A DNA stretch of 64,000 nt from an uncultured Caryophanales bacterium (lineage in GTDB: Bacteria; Bacillota_I; Bacilli_A; RFN20; CAG-826), in NCBI GenBank assembly GCA_946612115.1, contig CAMOEI010000003.1:62001-126000 (forward strand), in the 5' to 3' direction. A program made the translations under genes and the position numbers. Shown here in pieces: positions 1-6,390 of this stretch (positions are counted from its first letter, which is position 1; the number at the start of each line of letters is the position of its first letter). The notes under the pieces are model-generated. The model searched no databases, was not told where the DNA came from, and saw nothing but the letters and a program-made list of their open reading frames with translations.

Positions 1-999
1 AGCTTGAACAGCCTGATGTAAACCATCAGACCATTCTCTTCCTGGAAGAACACGACCAGTAAATTGGTCAATGATTTGGATTTGGCCTTCTCCATCCACT
101 AAATAGTCTACGTCTCTAGCCATGATGTAGTTTGCTTTCAAAGCATTATGAATTCTATGAACTAAATCAGCGTATTCTGGGTCGTAAAGATTTTTAATAC
201 CAAAGCTCTTATCCGCTTTGAGGTTACCAGAATCTGTTAGGTTAACAGTCTTTTCTTTGACATCAATAGCGAAGTCAACATCTCTTTTAAGAGATTTAAC
301 AAATCTATCAGCAACTGTATATTGATACGCACTCGCTCTAGCGCCACCAGAAATAATAAGCGGCGTTCTAGATTCATCAATTAAGATTGAGTCAGCTTCA
401 TCAACGATACAGAAGTTAAGACCTCTTAAAACTCTATGGGCCATATCGGTTGCCATATTATCTCTTAAGTAGTCGAAGCCTAATTCAGAGTTAGTGGTGT
501 ATGTGATATCACATAAATAAGCTTCTTTCTTTTCACTTGTCGTTTTTGTTCTAAGGTTAACTCCTACAGAGAGACCTAAGAAACGATAAATTTGTCCCAT
601 CCATTCCGCGTCACGTTGAGATAAGTATTCGTTAACAGTGACAACGTGGACACCTTTACCTGAAAGGGCGTTTAAATATACCGCCATAGTGGCAGTTAAG
701 GTTTTACCTTCACCAGTTTTCATTTCAGCGACATCGCCATCATGTAAAACTAATGAACCAATGATTTGTACTTTATAAGGGAATTCAGCAATTGTTCTTC
801 TTGCAGCTTCTCTAGCAACAGCAAAAGCTTCAACTTTGATGTCTTCAAGAGTTTCTCCGTTAGCAAGACGAGATTTAAATTCTTCTGTTTTCGCTCTTAA
901 ATCATCATCACTAAGAGCTTTCATTTGATCTTCTAAAGCGAGAACTTTGTTGGCGACTTTTTCATATTTTTTAAGCGCCATTTTGTCAAAAAATCCCAT
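1..999 (-). CDS. secA: Preprotein translocase ATPase SecA, N-terminal part (runs off window)
   Basis: SecA is the ATPase that drives unfolded preproteins through the SecYEG channel at the inner face of the membrane. The first 333 residues are visible and the rest lies beyond the left edge. The protein opens [14 protein letters not shown] and carries the nucleotide-binding motif MKTGEGKT near residue 100, then the conserved [19 protein letters not shown] segment, both typical of SecA. The ATG is preceded by GGAGGTATCAAA, a good ribosome binding site. It lies downstream of comFA-comFC on the same strand, as in Bacillus, with an 86-bp gap after comFC. I see no disruption in the visible part. Confidence 0.96.
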   Translation of the reverse strand, partial: MGFFDKMALKKYEKVANKVLALEDQMKALSDDDLRAKTEEFKSRLANGETLEDIKVEAFAVAREAARRTIAEFPYKVQIIGSLVLHDGDVAEMKTGEGKTLTATMAVYLNALSGKGVHVVTVNEYLSQRDAEWMGQIYRFLGLSVGVNLRTKTTSEKKEAYLCDITYTTNSELGFDYLRDNMATDMAHRVLRGLNFCIVDEADSILIDESRTPLIISGGARASAYQYTVADRFVKSLKRDVDFAIDVKEKTVNLTDSGNLKADKSFGIKNLYDPEYADLVHRIHNALKANYIMARDVDYLVDGEGQIQIIDQFTGRVLPGREWSDGLHQAVQA

Positions 1000-1085
1000 T
1001 TTGATACCTCCAATCTTCTTTTTCTTTAATATAAAGAAGTGTAATTCAGTCGTTGTTTAATATACCATTTTCTGTATTAGTTAGT

Positions 1086-1793
1086 CTAATACAATTTGTC
1101 TAATATTGTTTTTTGCGTATTTCTTTTATCTAAATCAATCGTTTTGGCAATCACTAATACTTCAATCTTTTTTGGATTACCTTCATTAAGCAAACTAATT
1201 GATTTTCGTAATGTAGATCCGGTAGTGAATATATCGTCTACGAGTAATATTTTCTTATTTTTCACTATGTGAATATCTTTACTTTCAAGGACATCATCAA
1301 TCTTTAATCTATCCTTTGATTTATGACTTGCTTGATGATGGTCTTGGTTTTTAAATAAGACATCTAGCACAGGAAGATTAAGCGAAGAAAAGATTGCTTC
1401 TACCTGATTAAACCCTCTTTTTAAATCTGCGAGTTTATGAGAGGGAACATAAACGATATGGTAACCCTTATACCTTAATTTTAAATAAGGTAAGAATCTA
1501 GAAATGAAGACATCCTTTAATTCGTAGTCTCCACACGCTTTAAGCGTATGGATCAAACTTTTTATGTGTTCAGTGTAATAATAGATGCTTAAAGCTTTAT
1601 TTCCTAAGATTGAAAAGTTAATAAATTTAGGTTCTAATTCTTGAAAACATTTTTCACATAAAACATTATTCTTATTCATTAATGAATATAGTGAATTAGT
1701 CTTTATTTCTTGAAGGCATATTTTGCAGTGCTTTGTTAGAGGAAGTAATGTCGTTAATACATTCCTCCATGGCGTTTGTTTTTCTTTTTCCAA
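1086..1793 (-). CDS. comFC: ComFC-type phosphoribosyltransferase-like competence protein
   Basis: ComFC proteins are needed for DNA uptake and processing of internalised single strands during natural transformation. This 235-residue protein has an N-terminal zinc-finger-like pair (CKIC near residue 23 and CEKC near 46) and a C-terminal phosphoribosyltransferase signature LLVDDIFTTGSTL near residue 183, the usual ComFC/GntX layout. I place the start at a TTG codon because GGAGAGGTGAT, a near-perfect anti-16S match, sits 5 nt upstream. This start makes the gene overlap the 3' end of comFA by 98 bp, so the two are probably translationally coupled. A later start would remove the first part of the zinc finger region. 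Confidence 0.88.
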   Translation of the reverse strand: MEKEKQTPWRNVLTTLLPLTKHCKICLQEIKTNSLYSLMNKNNVLCEKCFQELEPKFINFSILGNKALSIYYYTEHIKSLIHTLKACGDYELKDVFISRFLPYLKLRYKGYHIVYVPSHKLADLKRGFNQVEAIFSSLNLPVLDVLFKNQDHHQASHKSKDRLKIDDVLESKDIHIVKNKKILLVDDIFTTGSTLRKSISLLNEGNPKKIEVLVIAKTIDLDKRNTQKTILDKLY

Positions 1794-2865
1794 TAAATAT
1801 CACCTCTCCTTCTGGAGCATCTATTTTTCTTCCCACTCTACCTGCTATTTGAATTAAAGTTCCTTTGTCATAGACAAGATTATCCGCATTAAAGACAATA
1901 ACTTGGAGATTTTTCACAGTTACTCCTCTTTCTAAAACAGAAGTAGTTACTAGATAACGAAATATTTTATTTCTAAATCCATCAATAACTTCTTTTCTTG
2001 TCTCTTTTTGTGAATTGACATAATTGCCGCCTTTAAAGAAAAGTGACAAAAAGTAATATAGTTTTATGCTTTCTTCAATCGTGGGTGAAAAGACAAATAC
2101 TTGTTTATTCTCTTTTAAAAATTTCTTCATATATTTTATCAATATAAAATAATTAGTTATAAAATCACTAATTTTGATTATAGGCACTGGTAAGGGATGA
2201 CGATGAAATCTAGTTTCTAATCTTAAGATGTCTTTATTGTCTTTACTAAACTCCTCTATAACATCTTTATTAGGAGTGGCGGACATTAAAATGTAATGAC
2301 CACATAATGACTCATGAAACATCGAATGTAAGATTGGATCTCCTTTAAATGGAAAGGCATCAATTTCATCTAAAACAATTAGATTAAAGTATTTCTTGTA
2401 ACGGAAAAATTGATGAGTTGTTAAGACTACAATGTCTCCAGTAAGTGTTTTATTATGCCCTCCATAGACAGAAACAACCTTATTAAATTTGAATATATCT
2501 CTTAACCTACTATGTAATTCTATTACAACATCTTTTCTAGGTACCGCAAAGGCCACTTTTTCTCCGCAATTTATTGCGTATTTTATAACCGCTAAAGAGA
2601 TTTCCGTTTTACCAGATCCGCACACCGCAAAAACTAAACTATCAATTCCTTTCTTGTAGTTTTCAACAAGTTTATTTGATAGTTCTTTTTGATCTGGAGA
2701 GAGTTCATATTCTAGGTGTATAGGCGCCTTCTTGGGATAAGAAGGTTTGTGTTCAACTTCTTCACCTTTAAAAGAAATGCATTTTCGACAATATTGTTTG
2801 CCATTCAGAATTCCGATTGAATGGATATCTGTGTTACCACAAATAGGACATTTATAAGTTTCTAT
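1696..2865 (-). CDS. comFA: ComFA DNA-uptake helicase, apparently started at AUA
   Basis: ComFA is the DEAD/DEAH-type ATPase that helps pull transforming DNA into the cytoplasm. The 389-residue reading frame shows a tetracysteine zinc site (CPIC at 6-9, CRKC at 26-29), Walker A CGSGKTE near 82, DEAH-box variant DEID, the SATPN motif and the helicase motif QIAGRVGRK near the C-terminus. There is no ATG, GTG or TTG between the in-frame TAA just upstream and the Walker A motif. A perfect AGGAGG lies 9 nt before an in-frame ATA, directly followed by the zinc-site sequence, so I take ATA as the start. The first in-frame NTG is a GTG within Walker A and cannot be the real start. The protein is shorter than Bacillus ComFA at its N-terminus. 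A plus-strand promoter overlaps the start region. Confidence 0.85.
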   Translation of the reverse strand: METYKCPICGNTDIHSIGILNGKQYCRKCISFKGEEVEHKPSYPKKAPIHLEYELSPDQKELSNKLVENYKKGIDSLVFAVCGSGKTEISLAVIKYAINCGEKVAFAVPRKDVVIELHSRLRDIFKFNKVVSVYGGHNKTLTGDIVVLTTHQFFRYKKYFNLIVLDEIDAFPFKGDPILHSMFHESLCGHYILMSATPNKDVIEEFSKDNKDILRLETRFHRHPLPVPIIKISDFITNYFILIKYMKKFLKENKQVFVFSPTIEESIKLYYFLSLFFKGGNYVNSQKETRKEVIDGFRNKIFRYLVTTSVLERGVTVKNLQVIVFNADNLVYDKGTLIQIAGRVGRKIDAPEGEVIFIGKRKTNAMEECINDITSSNKALQNMPSRNKD

Positions 2866-2866
2866 A

Positions 2867-2895
2867 TTGCATTGCCTCCTTTATTTTGGTTTAAT
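2867..2895 (+). promoter_or_regulatory. Promoter of small RNA A, opposite the comFA start
   Basis: TTGCAT, exactly 17 bp, then TTTAAT, on the plus strand. The -35 box sits between the comFA ribosome binding site and its ATA start on the other strand. Nearly the same cassette occurs at 3552, 3667 and 3850. Confidence 0.6.
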
Positions 2896-2901
2896 ATATG
2901 T

Positions 2902-2955
2902 AGTGATTCGCAGGTGAGATCCGTTGTTGGTCTGGTGAATCATTTTTTTCTTTTT
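2902..2955 (+). ncRNA. Small hairpin RNA A, convergent with small gene 1
   Basis: A short predicted transcript that begins about 7 nt after the TTTAAT box and consists of one long hairpin and a U-tract. The closing stem is UGAUUCGC (2904-2911) with GUGAAUCA (2935-2942). An inner stem pairs AGA-U-CC with GGUCU around a GUUGUU loop, and the RNA ends in seven U, C, five U. RNA C at 3702 has the same closing stem and the inner stem with a G-C pair replaced by A-U, a compensatory change that supports a real RNA fold. The stop codon of the opposing gene (2940-2942) lies in the 3' arm. The closing stem resembles the P2 helix of THF riboswitches, but the rest does not. Function unknown. Confidence 0.6.
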
Positions 2956-3263
2956 ATAGACTCAATAAGTGGTTTATCTTCTTTGTTTATTTTTATGCCT
3001 TCTAATGGCCTACTGCCAAGATCTCTTCTTTTGCTTTTCGAAGGCATATTGTGAACAAACGACACTCTAACTTTAATTGGTTCTATGCTGTGCTTTAATT
3101 TAATTCTTTTAGGGCCTGGTGATGATGTAAACACAATAACAAAATAATTGTTTTTCTTATCACTCTTCTTATAAAGAAGAGCTGGATGTCCACCATGTCC
3201 ATCACTATGTATATAAAATCTTCCTCTTTCTAAATGTTTGTTATAAATCTTTTTCTTGCTCAT
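2940..3263 (-). CDS. Small basic GGHP-motif protein 1 (toxin-like, unknown)
   Basis: I do not recognise a named family. The 107-residue protein is very basic and has a compact beta-rich look: GRFY, then DGHGGHPALLYKK (about residues 21-33), a hydrophobic strand YFVIVFTSS, the KLKHS element and a C-terminal lysine-rich tail. The neighbour at 3939-4343 is clearly related (shared GxFY, DGxxGGHP, KLKH, RxDxG). The arrangement of strands recalls MazF/PemK-like or barnase-RelE-like RNases, which is inference. A good site AAAGGAG precedes the ATG. The gene sits between intact comFA and a comFA fragment, and its last codons run into the terminator of the opposing RNA A. Confidence 0.72.
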   Translation of the reverse strand: MSKKKIYNKHLERGRFYIHSDGHGGHPALLYKKSDKKNNYFVIVFTSSPGPKRIKLKHSIEPIKVRVSFVHNMPSKSKRRDLGSRPLEGIKINKEDKPLIESIKRKK

Positions 3264-3302
3264 AATTTCTCCTTTCTGTTATGGATTTCATATTTCCGGG
3301 GA

Positions 3303-3550
3303 ACCACATACCGCAAAAACTAAACTGTCTATCCTTTTTTATAGTTCTCCACTAGTTTATCTGATAATACTTTTTGTTCTGGAGATAGTTCATATTCAAG
3401 ATGAATAGGTGCTTTTTTAGGATATGACTGCGTGTGTTCGACTTCTTCACCTTTAAAAGAGATACATCTTCGACAATATTGTTTGCCATTCAGAATTCCG
3501 ATTGAATGGATATCTGTGTTACCACAAATAGGACATTTATAAGTTTCTAT
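3303..3550 (-). pseudogene. Duplicated 5' fragment of comFA, frameshifted
   Basis: This stretch repeats the comFA leader and the first roughly 80 codons, including the ATA start context and both zinc-site cysteine pairs. An 80-base core around the zinc site is almost identical to the intact gene, while the flanks differ by many third-position changes. A one-base deletion near codon 73 brings a TAG in frame, and the similarity stops within the Walker A motif at 3303, next to small gene 1. It is therefore a dead fragment. The uneven divergence suggests recombination with a related but different comFA allele, not a simple recent tandem duplication. Confidence 0.85.
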
Positions 3551-3551
3551 A

Positions 3552-3580
3552 TTGCATCATCTCCTTTCTTTTGATTAAAT
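3552..3580 (+). promoter_or_regulatory. Promoter of small RNA B
   Basis: TTGCAT, 17 bp, TTAAAT. Same position relative to the comFA fragment as the promoter at 2867 has relative to intact comFA. Confidence 0.55.
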
Positions 3581-3586
3581 ATTTAT

Positions 3587-3650
3587 ACTATGATCGATTC
3601 GCTCGGAGCCGCATTATTGCCGGCTCGTGGATCTCATCTTTTTTTCTTTT
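3587..3650 (+). ncRNA. Small hairpin RNA B
   Basis: Third member of the RNA A/C family. The closing stem is GAUUCGC (3596-3602) with GUGGAUC (3627-3633), keeping pairing through G-U pairs. The inner stem is GAGCCG with CGGCUC, followed by a seven-U tract at 3639-3645. The interior differs completely in sequence from A and C while the outer stem, promoter and tail are kept. On the opposite strand the region just after the U-tract resembles the 3' end of small gene 1 (lysine-rich codons), so a third small protein gene may once have stood here; that remnant is only about 20 bases and weak. Confidence 0.5.
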
Positions 3651-3666
3651 GTATGAGTCTTCTTTG

Positions 3667-3695
3667 TTGCATTCAAAGTTTTCTTTTGATTAAAT
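3667..3695 (+). promoter_or_regulatory. Promoter of small RNA C
   Basis: TTGCAT, 17 bp, TTAAAT, with a spacer ending TTCTTTTGA that is shared with the promoter at 3552. Confidence 0.55.
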
Positions 3696-3701
3696 ATATT
3701 T

Positions 3702-3845
3702 AATGATTCGCATGTTGGAAATCCTTTGTTGGTTTCGGTGAATCATCAAGTTGTCACGCAGGGCTAAATAGGCTCAGACAACCGCGCACCAATTGGCAGC
3801 TCGATCTGCCCGATGCACTAAGTCCCTAGTGGGCTTTTTTATTTG
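3702..3845 (+). ncRNA. Structured RNA C, about 140 nt, with terminator
   Basis: Begins with the family hairpin: UGAUUCGC (3704-3711) with GUGAAUCA (3738-3745), and inner GAAA-U-CC with GGUUUC around UUUGUU. Unlike A and B it continues with further helices: GUUGUC (3750-3755) with GACAAC, GGCAG with CUGCC around 3794-3810, and a final hairpin CACUA (3816-3820) with UAGUG (3827-3831) followed by a U-run at 3835-3840. No plus-strand protein gene follows, so it looks like an independent RNA and not a leader. I could not match the extra part to a known class. Confidence 0.55.
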
Positions 3846-3849
3846 CTTC

Positions 3850-3878
3850 TTGCTTATTTTGTATACGTTTGGTTAAAT
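3850..3878 (+). promoter_or_regulatory. Promoter of small RNA D
   Basis: TTGCTT, 17 bp, TTAAAT. It starts directly after the terminator of RNA C, so D is an independent unit. Confidence 0.5.
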
Positions 3879-3884
3879 GTAACT

Positions 3885-3956
3885 ATGGTCGTGGCCATCA
3901 CTAGTTGATGCCGACCCACAGGAAACTGTGCAGCTCCATTAACGGGGCTTTTTTAT
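3885..3956 (+). ncRNA. Small RNA D with GAAA-tetraloop hairpin, convergent with small gene 2
   Basis: A roughly 70-nt predicted transcript with three hairpins: GGUCG (3887-3891) with CGACC (3912-3916) enclosing CAUCA/UGAUG; CACAG-GAAA-CUGUG (3917-3930); and a terminator AGCUCC (3932-3937) with GGGGCU (3944-3949) plus six U. The opposing small gene 2 ends inside this terminator, its TAA being in the loop (3939-3941). The fold differs from RNAs A-C, but the promoter cassette and the position against a small basic protein gene are the same. Function unknown. Confidence 0.55.
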
Positions 3957-4343
3957 TTTTTTACGTTTTTTATAATATTTACCATATACTGGGTTACTAT
4001 TTTGAACCTTGATTATTAAATACATGTCTTCATTATCAAACGACATGTCAGAATACTCCTTTTCGCCATAATCATTTCTATCCCCAACGAACGGCCTTTT
4101 CTTTAACAAAGAAATATCAACGTTTTGATCAGTTGGGTGTTTCAATTTGTAATATCCTTTTCTTAATCCGAGTCTATTAAATTCATCTTCGCTCATTGAA
4201 CCAGTAATAATTGCATAAAATGCTTTGTCTTCATTGTCTATTTTGTATATTTGACCTGGGTGTCCACCCGGACTTCCATCTAGAACTCTATAGAACTTAC
4301 CTATTTTTAATGTTATTTTGTGTTTTCTTCTCTTTTTACTCAT
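3939..4343 (-). CDS. Small basic GGHP-motif protein 2 (toxin-like, unknown)
   Basis: A 134-residue basic protein related to the one at 2940-3263. Shared landmarks are GKFYRV, DGSPGGHPGQIYK (about residues 23-35), a beta strand FYAIITGS, YKLKHP and a RNDYG element; the C-terminus is rich in Lys and Tyr. I set the start at ATG because AGGAGGTG lies 6 nt upstream; a GTG nine bases earlier overlaps that site. It stands alone between the rpiB terminator and the RNA array. Its final codons (KKPR) are encoded by the stem of the opposing RNA D terminator, so the reading frame may once have ended earlier. Function is not known; a small RNase-like fold is a guess. Confidence 0.72.
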   Translation of the reverse strand: MSKKRRKHKITLKIGKFYRVLDGSPGGHPGQIYKIDNEDKAFYAIITGSMSEDEFNRLGLRKGYYKLKHPTDQNVDISLLKKRPFVGDRNDYGEKEYSDMSFDNEDMYLIIKVQNSNPVYGKYYKKRKKIKKPR

Positions 4344-4459
4344 TTTATTCACCTCCTTTGTATTTCATTAAATTAAGTCTTCAAACAAAAAGTTCCTTAT
4401 ATTTATTTAATAGGGCGATTTTTCGGAATTTTTAAAAAATTAACCAAAATATTTTTTTG

Positions 4460-4488
4460 AAAATAAAAAAGACCTACAAAGTAGGTCT
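4460..4488 (-). terminator. Terminator after rpiB
   Basis: On the minus strand AGACCTAC, loop TTT, GTAGGTCT, followed by a T-run. It closes the prfA-prmC-tsaC-rpiB operon. Confidence 0.85.
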
Positions 4489-4512
4489 AAATAATTGTAC
4501 TAATTAGTGTTA

Positions 4513-4947
4513 TTATTCTAGTGAAGAGATCATATCAACACGTGTTTGATGTCTTCCACCTTCAAATTCAGTGGTTAAAAAGATATCCACTCTTCTAATA
4601 ACATCATCTAGCTCCATGAACTTTTGTCCAAAAGAAATAACATTTGCGTCATTATGTTGTCTCATTAATTTGGCAACTTCATCGTTATAAGCAATTCCGC
4701 ATCTAACACCTTTAATCTTATTCGCCGCTATTGAGATGCCTTCCCCAGAAGTACAAACAACAACACCGAATGTACATTCTTTTTTAGAGACGAGTCTAGC
4801 AACTTCCGCTCCAAAGATTGGATAGTGGCAGCTCTCTTTACTATTTGTACCAACATCAACTACATCATAGCCTTTGGCTATCAAATGTTCTTTAATCGCG
4901 TTTTTATATTCTAGTCCACCATGGTCTGAACCAACTGCAATTTTCAT
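4513..4947 (-). CDS. rpiB: Ribose-5-phosphate isomerase B
   Basis: Interconverts ribose 5-phosphate and ribulose 5-phosphate in the pentose phosphate pathway (cytoplasm). The 144-residue length is typical for the RpiB/LacAB family. It opens with the substrate loop GSDHGG (residues 7-12), has the catalytic-cysteine segment VVVCTSGEGISIAANK around residue 65, and the NDANVISFG and HQTRVD elements that bind phosphate. It starts 2 bp upstream of the tsaC stop and is the last gene of the operon, before a strong terminator. An allose-6-phosphate isomerase activity is possible in this family. Confidence 0.93.
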   Translation of the reverse strand: MKIAVGSDHGGLEYKNAIKEHLIAKGYDVVDVGTNSKESCHYPIFGAEVARLVSKKECTFGVVVCTSGEGISIAANKIKGVRCGIAYNDEVAKLMRQHNDANVISFGQKFMELDDVIRRVDIFLTTEFEGGRHQTRVDMISSLE

Positions 4948-4949
4948 AA

Positions 4950-5543
4950 TTAATCCTCCAATACTTTAATAATTTCTTCTTTTTTAACCGGGCCTTCTCT
5001 TAGGACCTTTATTTCATCTCCAGTGAGATCAACAACAGTGGAAGGGACTCCTCCAACACATTCACCTTCGAAAATAAATCCAACTTCATCATTAAAGATT
5101 CGTCTTACTTCTTTAGAATTCATCGCTGGTTTTTCTCCGCTTCTATTCGCGCTTGGAACAAGAAGTGGTTTACCTAGAAATTTAATAAAATTACATGTTT
5201 CTTCTAAAGAAGGAACCCTAACTCCGATAACACCTGTATTAAATGTGACATATCCAGGAATAGGTCTTTTGGAAAGAAGTAAGACAGTTATCGATCCAGG
5301 CATAAAGGCATCAATAATTTTCTTATCTCTTTTAGTCACAAAAGCGTATTTTTCAATATCATTAACATCGCCAAGCATTAAAGTGTACCTTTTATCTTCA
5401 GGGCGATTTTTAATCTTATTTAAATAATCATAGGCTTGATAATCATCAAAATAGATTCCTAAACCCATCACTGTTTCAGTAGGGAAAGAAATAACTCCGT
5501 GATTCTCTAAAACCGCTTTAGCTTCTTCGTAATTAGATGACAT
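4950..5543 (-). CDS. tsaC: L-threonylcarbamoyladenylate synthase (Sua5/YrdC family)
   Basis: Makes threonylcarbamoyl-AMP from threonine, bicarbonate and ATP, the first step of t6A37 modification in ANN-decoding tRNAs. The 197-residue protein has the YrdC core only: FPTETVMGLG near residue 20, KNRPEDKRYTLML, PGSITVLLL, GVRVPS and the PSANRSGEKP motif. It lacks the extra C-terminal domain of Sua5. A longer upstream frame exists, but I use the ATG that overlaps the prmC 3' end by 11 bp since the family begins here. Bacillus has the same prfA-prmC-ywlC order. Confidence 0.9.
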   Translation of the reverse strand: MSSNYEEAKAVLENHGVISFPTETVMGLGIYFDDYQAYDYLNKIKNRPEDKRYTLMLGDVNDIEKYAFVTKRDKKIIDAFMPGSITVLLLSKRPIPGYVTFNTGVIGVRVPSLEETCNFIKFLGKPLLVPSANRSGEKPAMNSKEVRRIFNDEVGFIFEGECVGGVPSTVVDLTGDEIKVLREGPVKKEEIIKVLED

Positions 5544-6390
5544 TGACGTACCCTTCTTTTTTAATGATATATAAGAAACGATCCTTACCACAAATATCTT
5601 GATCAAATTTATAAATTAATCCTGGGTAACGTTCTTCTATAATCTCTGTTAATTCTTTGGTCATATCTTCACCAATTTCAAACGCCATGAAAAATTCATC
5701 TTTAACTATTTCAAAATCAATAGCTTTTAAAATTTCCTCATAAAAATAGGTCTTTGGATTAGCGAATAAAGCAAGGCGAGGTTCATATTTTAATGTTGCT
5801 TCATCAACAGTGTCTTTATTTCCAATGTAGGGTGGATTAGAAATGATTACATCAACTTTCTTATCTTTAATTGGTTCAAGAATACTTCCTTCTAAAATTT
5901 CAATTTCAACGTTATGTTTTATAGCGTTTTGTTTTGCTATTTCCAAAGCGTTTTTTGAAATATCTGTGCAAATTACATGAGATTTTTGGAAATATTCTTT
6001 TAAATAGATACCTAATATACCTGAACCAGTGCCGATATCTACTATTGTGATTTCTGGGTCTTTACCAAATATCTTCATGATAAGTGTAAGAGCGGTAACC
6101 ACTAATTGTTCAGTTTCTTGACGTGGGATAAGAACTTCTGGTGTAACAATATAATTTGAATTAACAAAATATGCGTATCCTAAAACATATTGAAGTGGTT
6201 CTCCAGACATCACTCTTTCAATATTTTTATTCAGTTTATTTTCATCCTTAATTGGTTTATCAAAGTTATTTACTAATTGAAAAAACTCACTAAAACCTCC
6301 ATCATCCATGAGAAGAGATTTAATAGCAGAATTATTTAGATATTTATTTTGTAATTTTTGTAGTTTGAAGTATTCTTCGCGGTAAGTCAT
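5533..6390 (-). CDS. prmC: Peptide chain release factor N5-glutamine methyltransferase
   Basis: Methylates the glutamine of the GGQ motif in release factors using S-adenosylmethionine. The 285-residue protein shows an N-terminal helical domain, the Rossmann SAM loop VDIGTGSGILGIYL near residue 118, and the catalytic NPPYIG motif near 185. Its ATG shares one base with the prfA stop (TGATG), so translation is probably coupled to that of its substrate. A TTG one codon earlier is possible. Confidence 0.95.
   Translation of the reverse strand: MTYREEYFKLQKLQNKYLNNSAIKSLLMDDGGFSEFFQLVNNFDKPIKDENKLNKNIERVMSGEPLQYVLGYAYFVNSNYIVTPEVLIPRQETEQLVVTALTLIMKIFGKDPEITIVDIGTGSGILGIYLKEYFQKSHVICTDISKNALEIAKQNAIKHNVEIEILEGSILEPIKDKKVDVIISNPPYIGNKDTVDEATLKYEPRLALFANPKTYFYEEILKAIDFEIVKDEFFMAFEIGEDMTKELTEIIEERYPGLIYKFDQDICGKDRFLYIIKKEGYVNVI

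Noticed and set aside
2821..3054. Plus-strand reading frame across the comFA leader
   Set aside because: It has no ribosome site, no protein-like composition and covers the antisense of comFA and small gene 1.
2904..3745. THF riboswitch at the GAUUCGC/GUGAAUCA hairpins
   Set aside because: The closing stem matches a THF riboswitch helix, but the ligand core is missing, the units end in their own U-runs and no folate gene follows.
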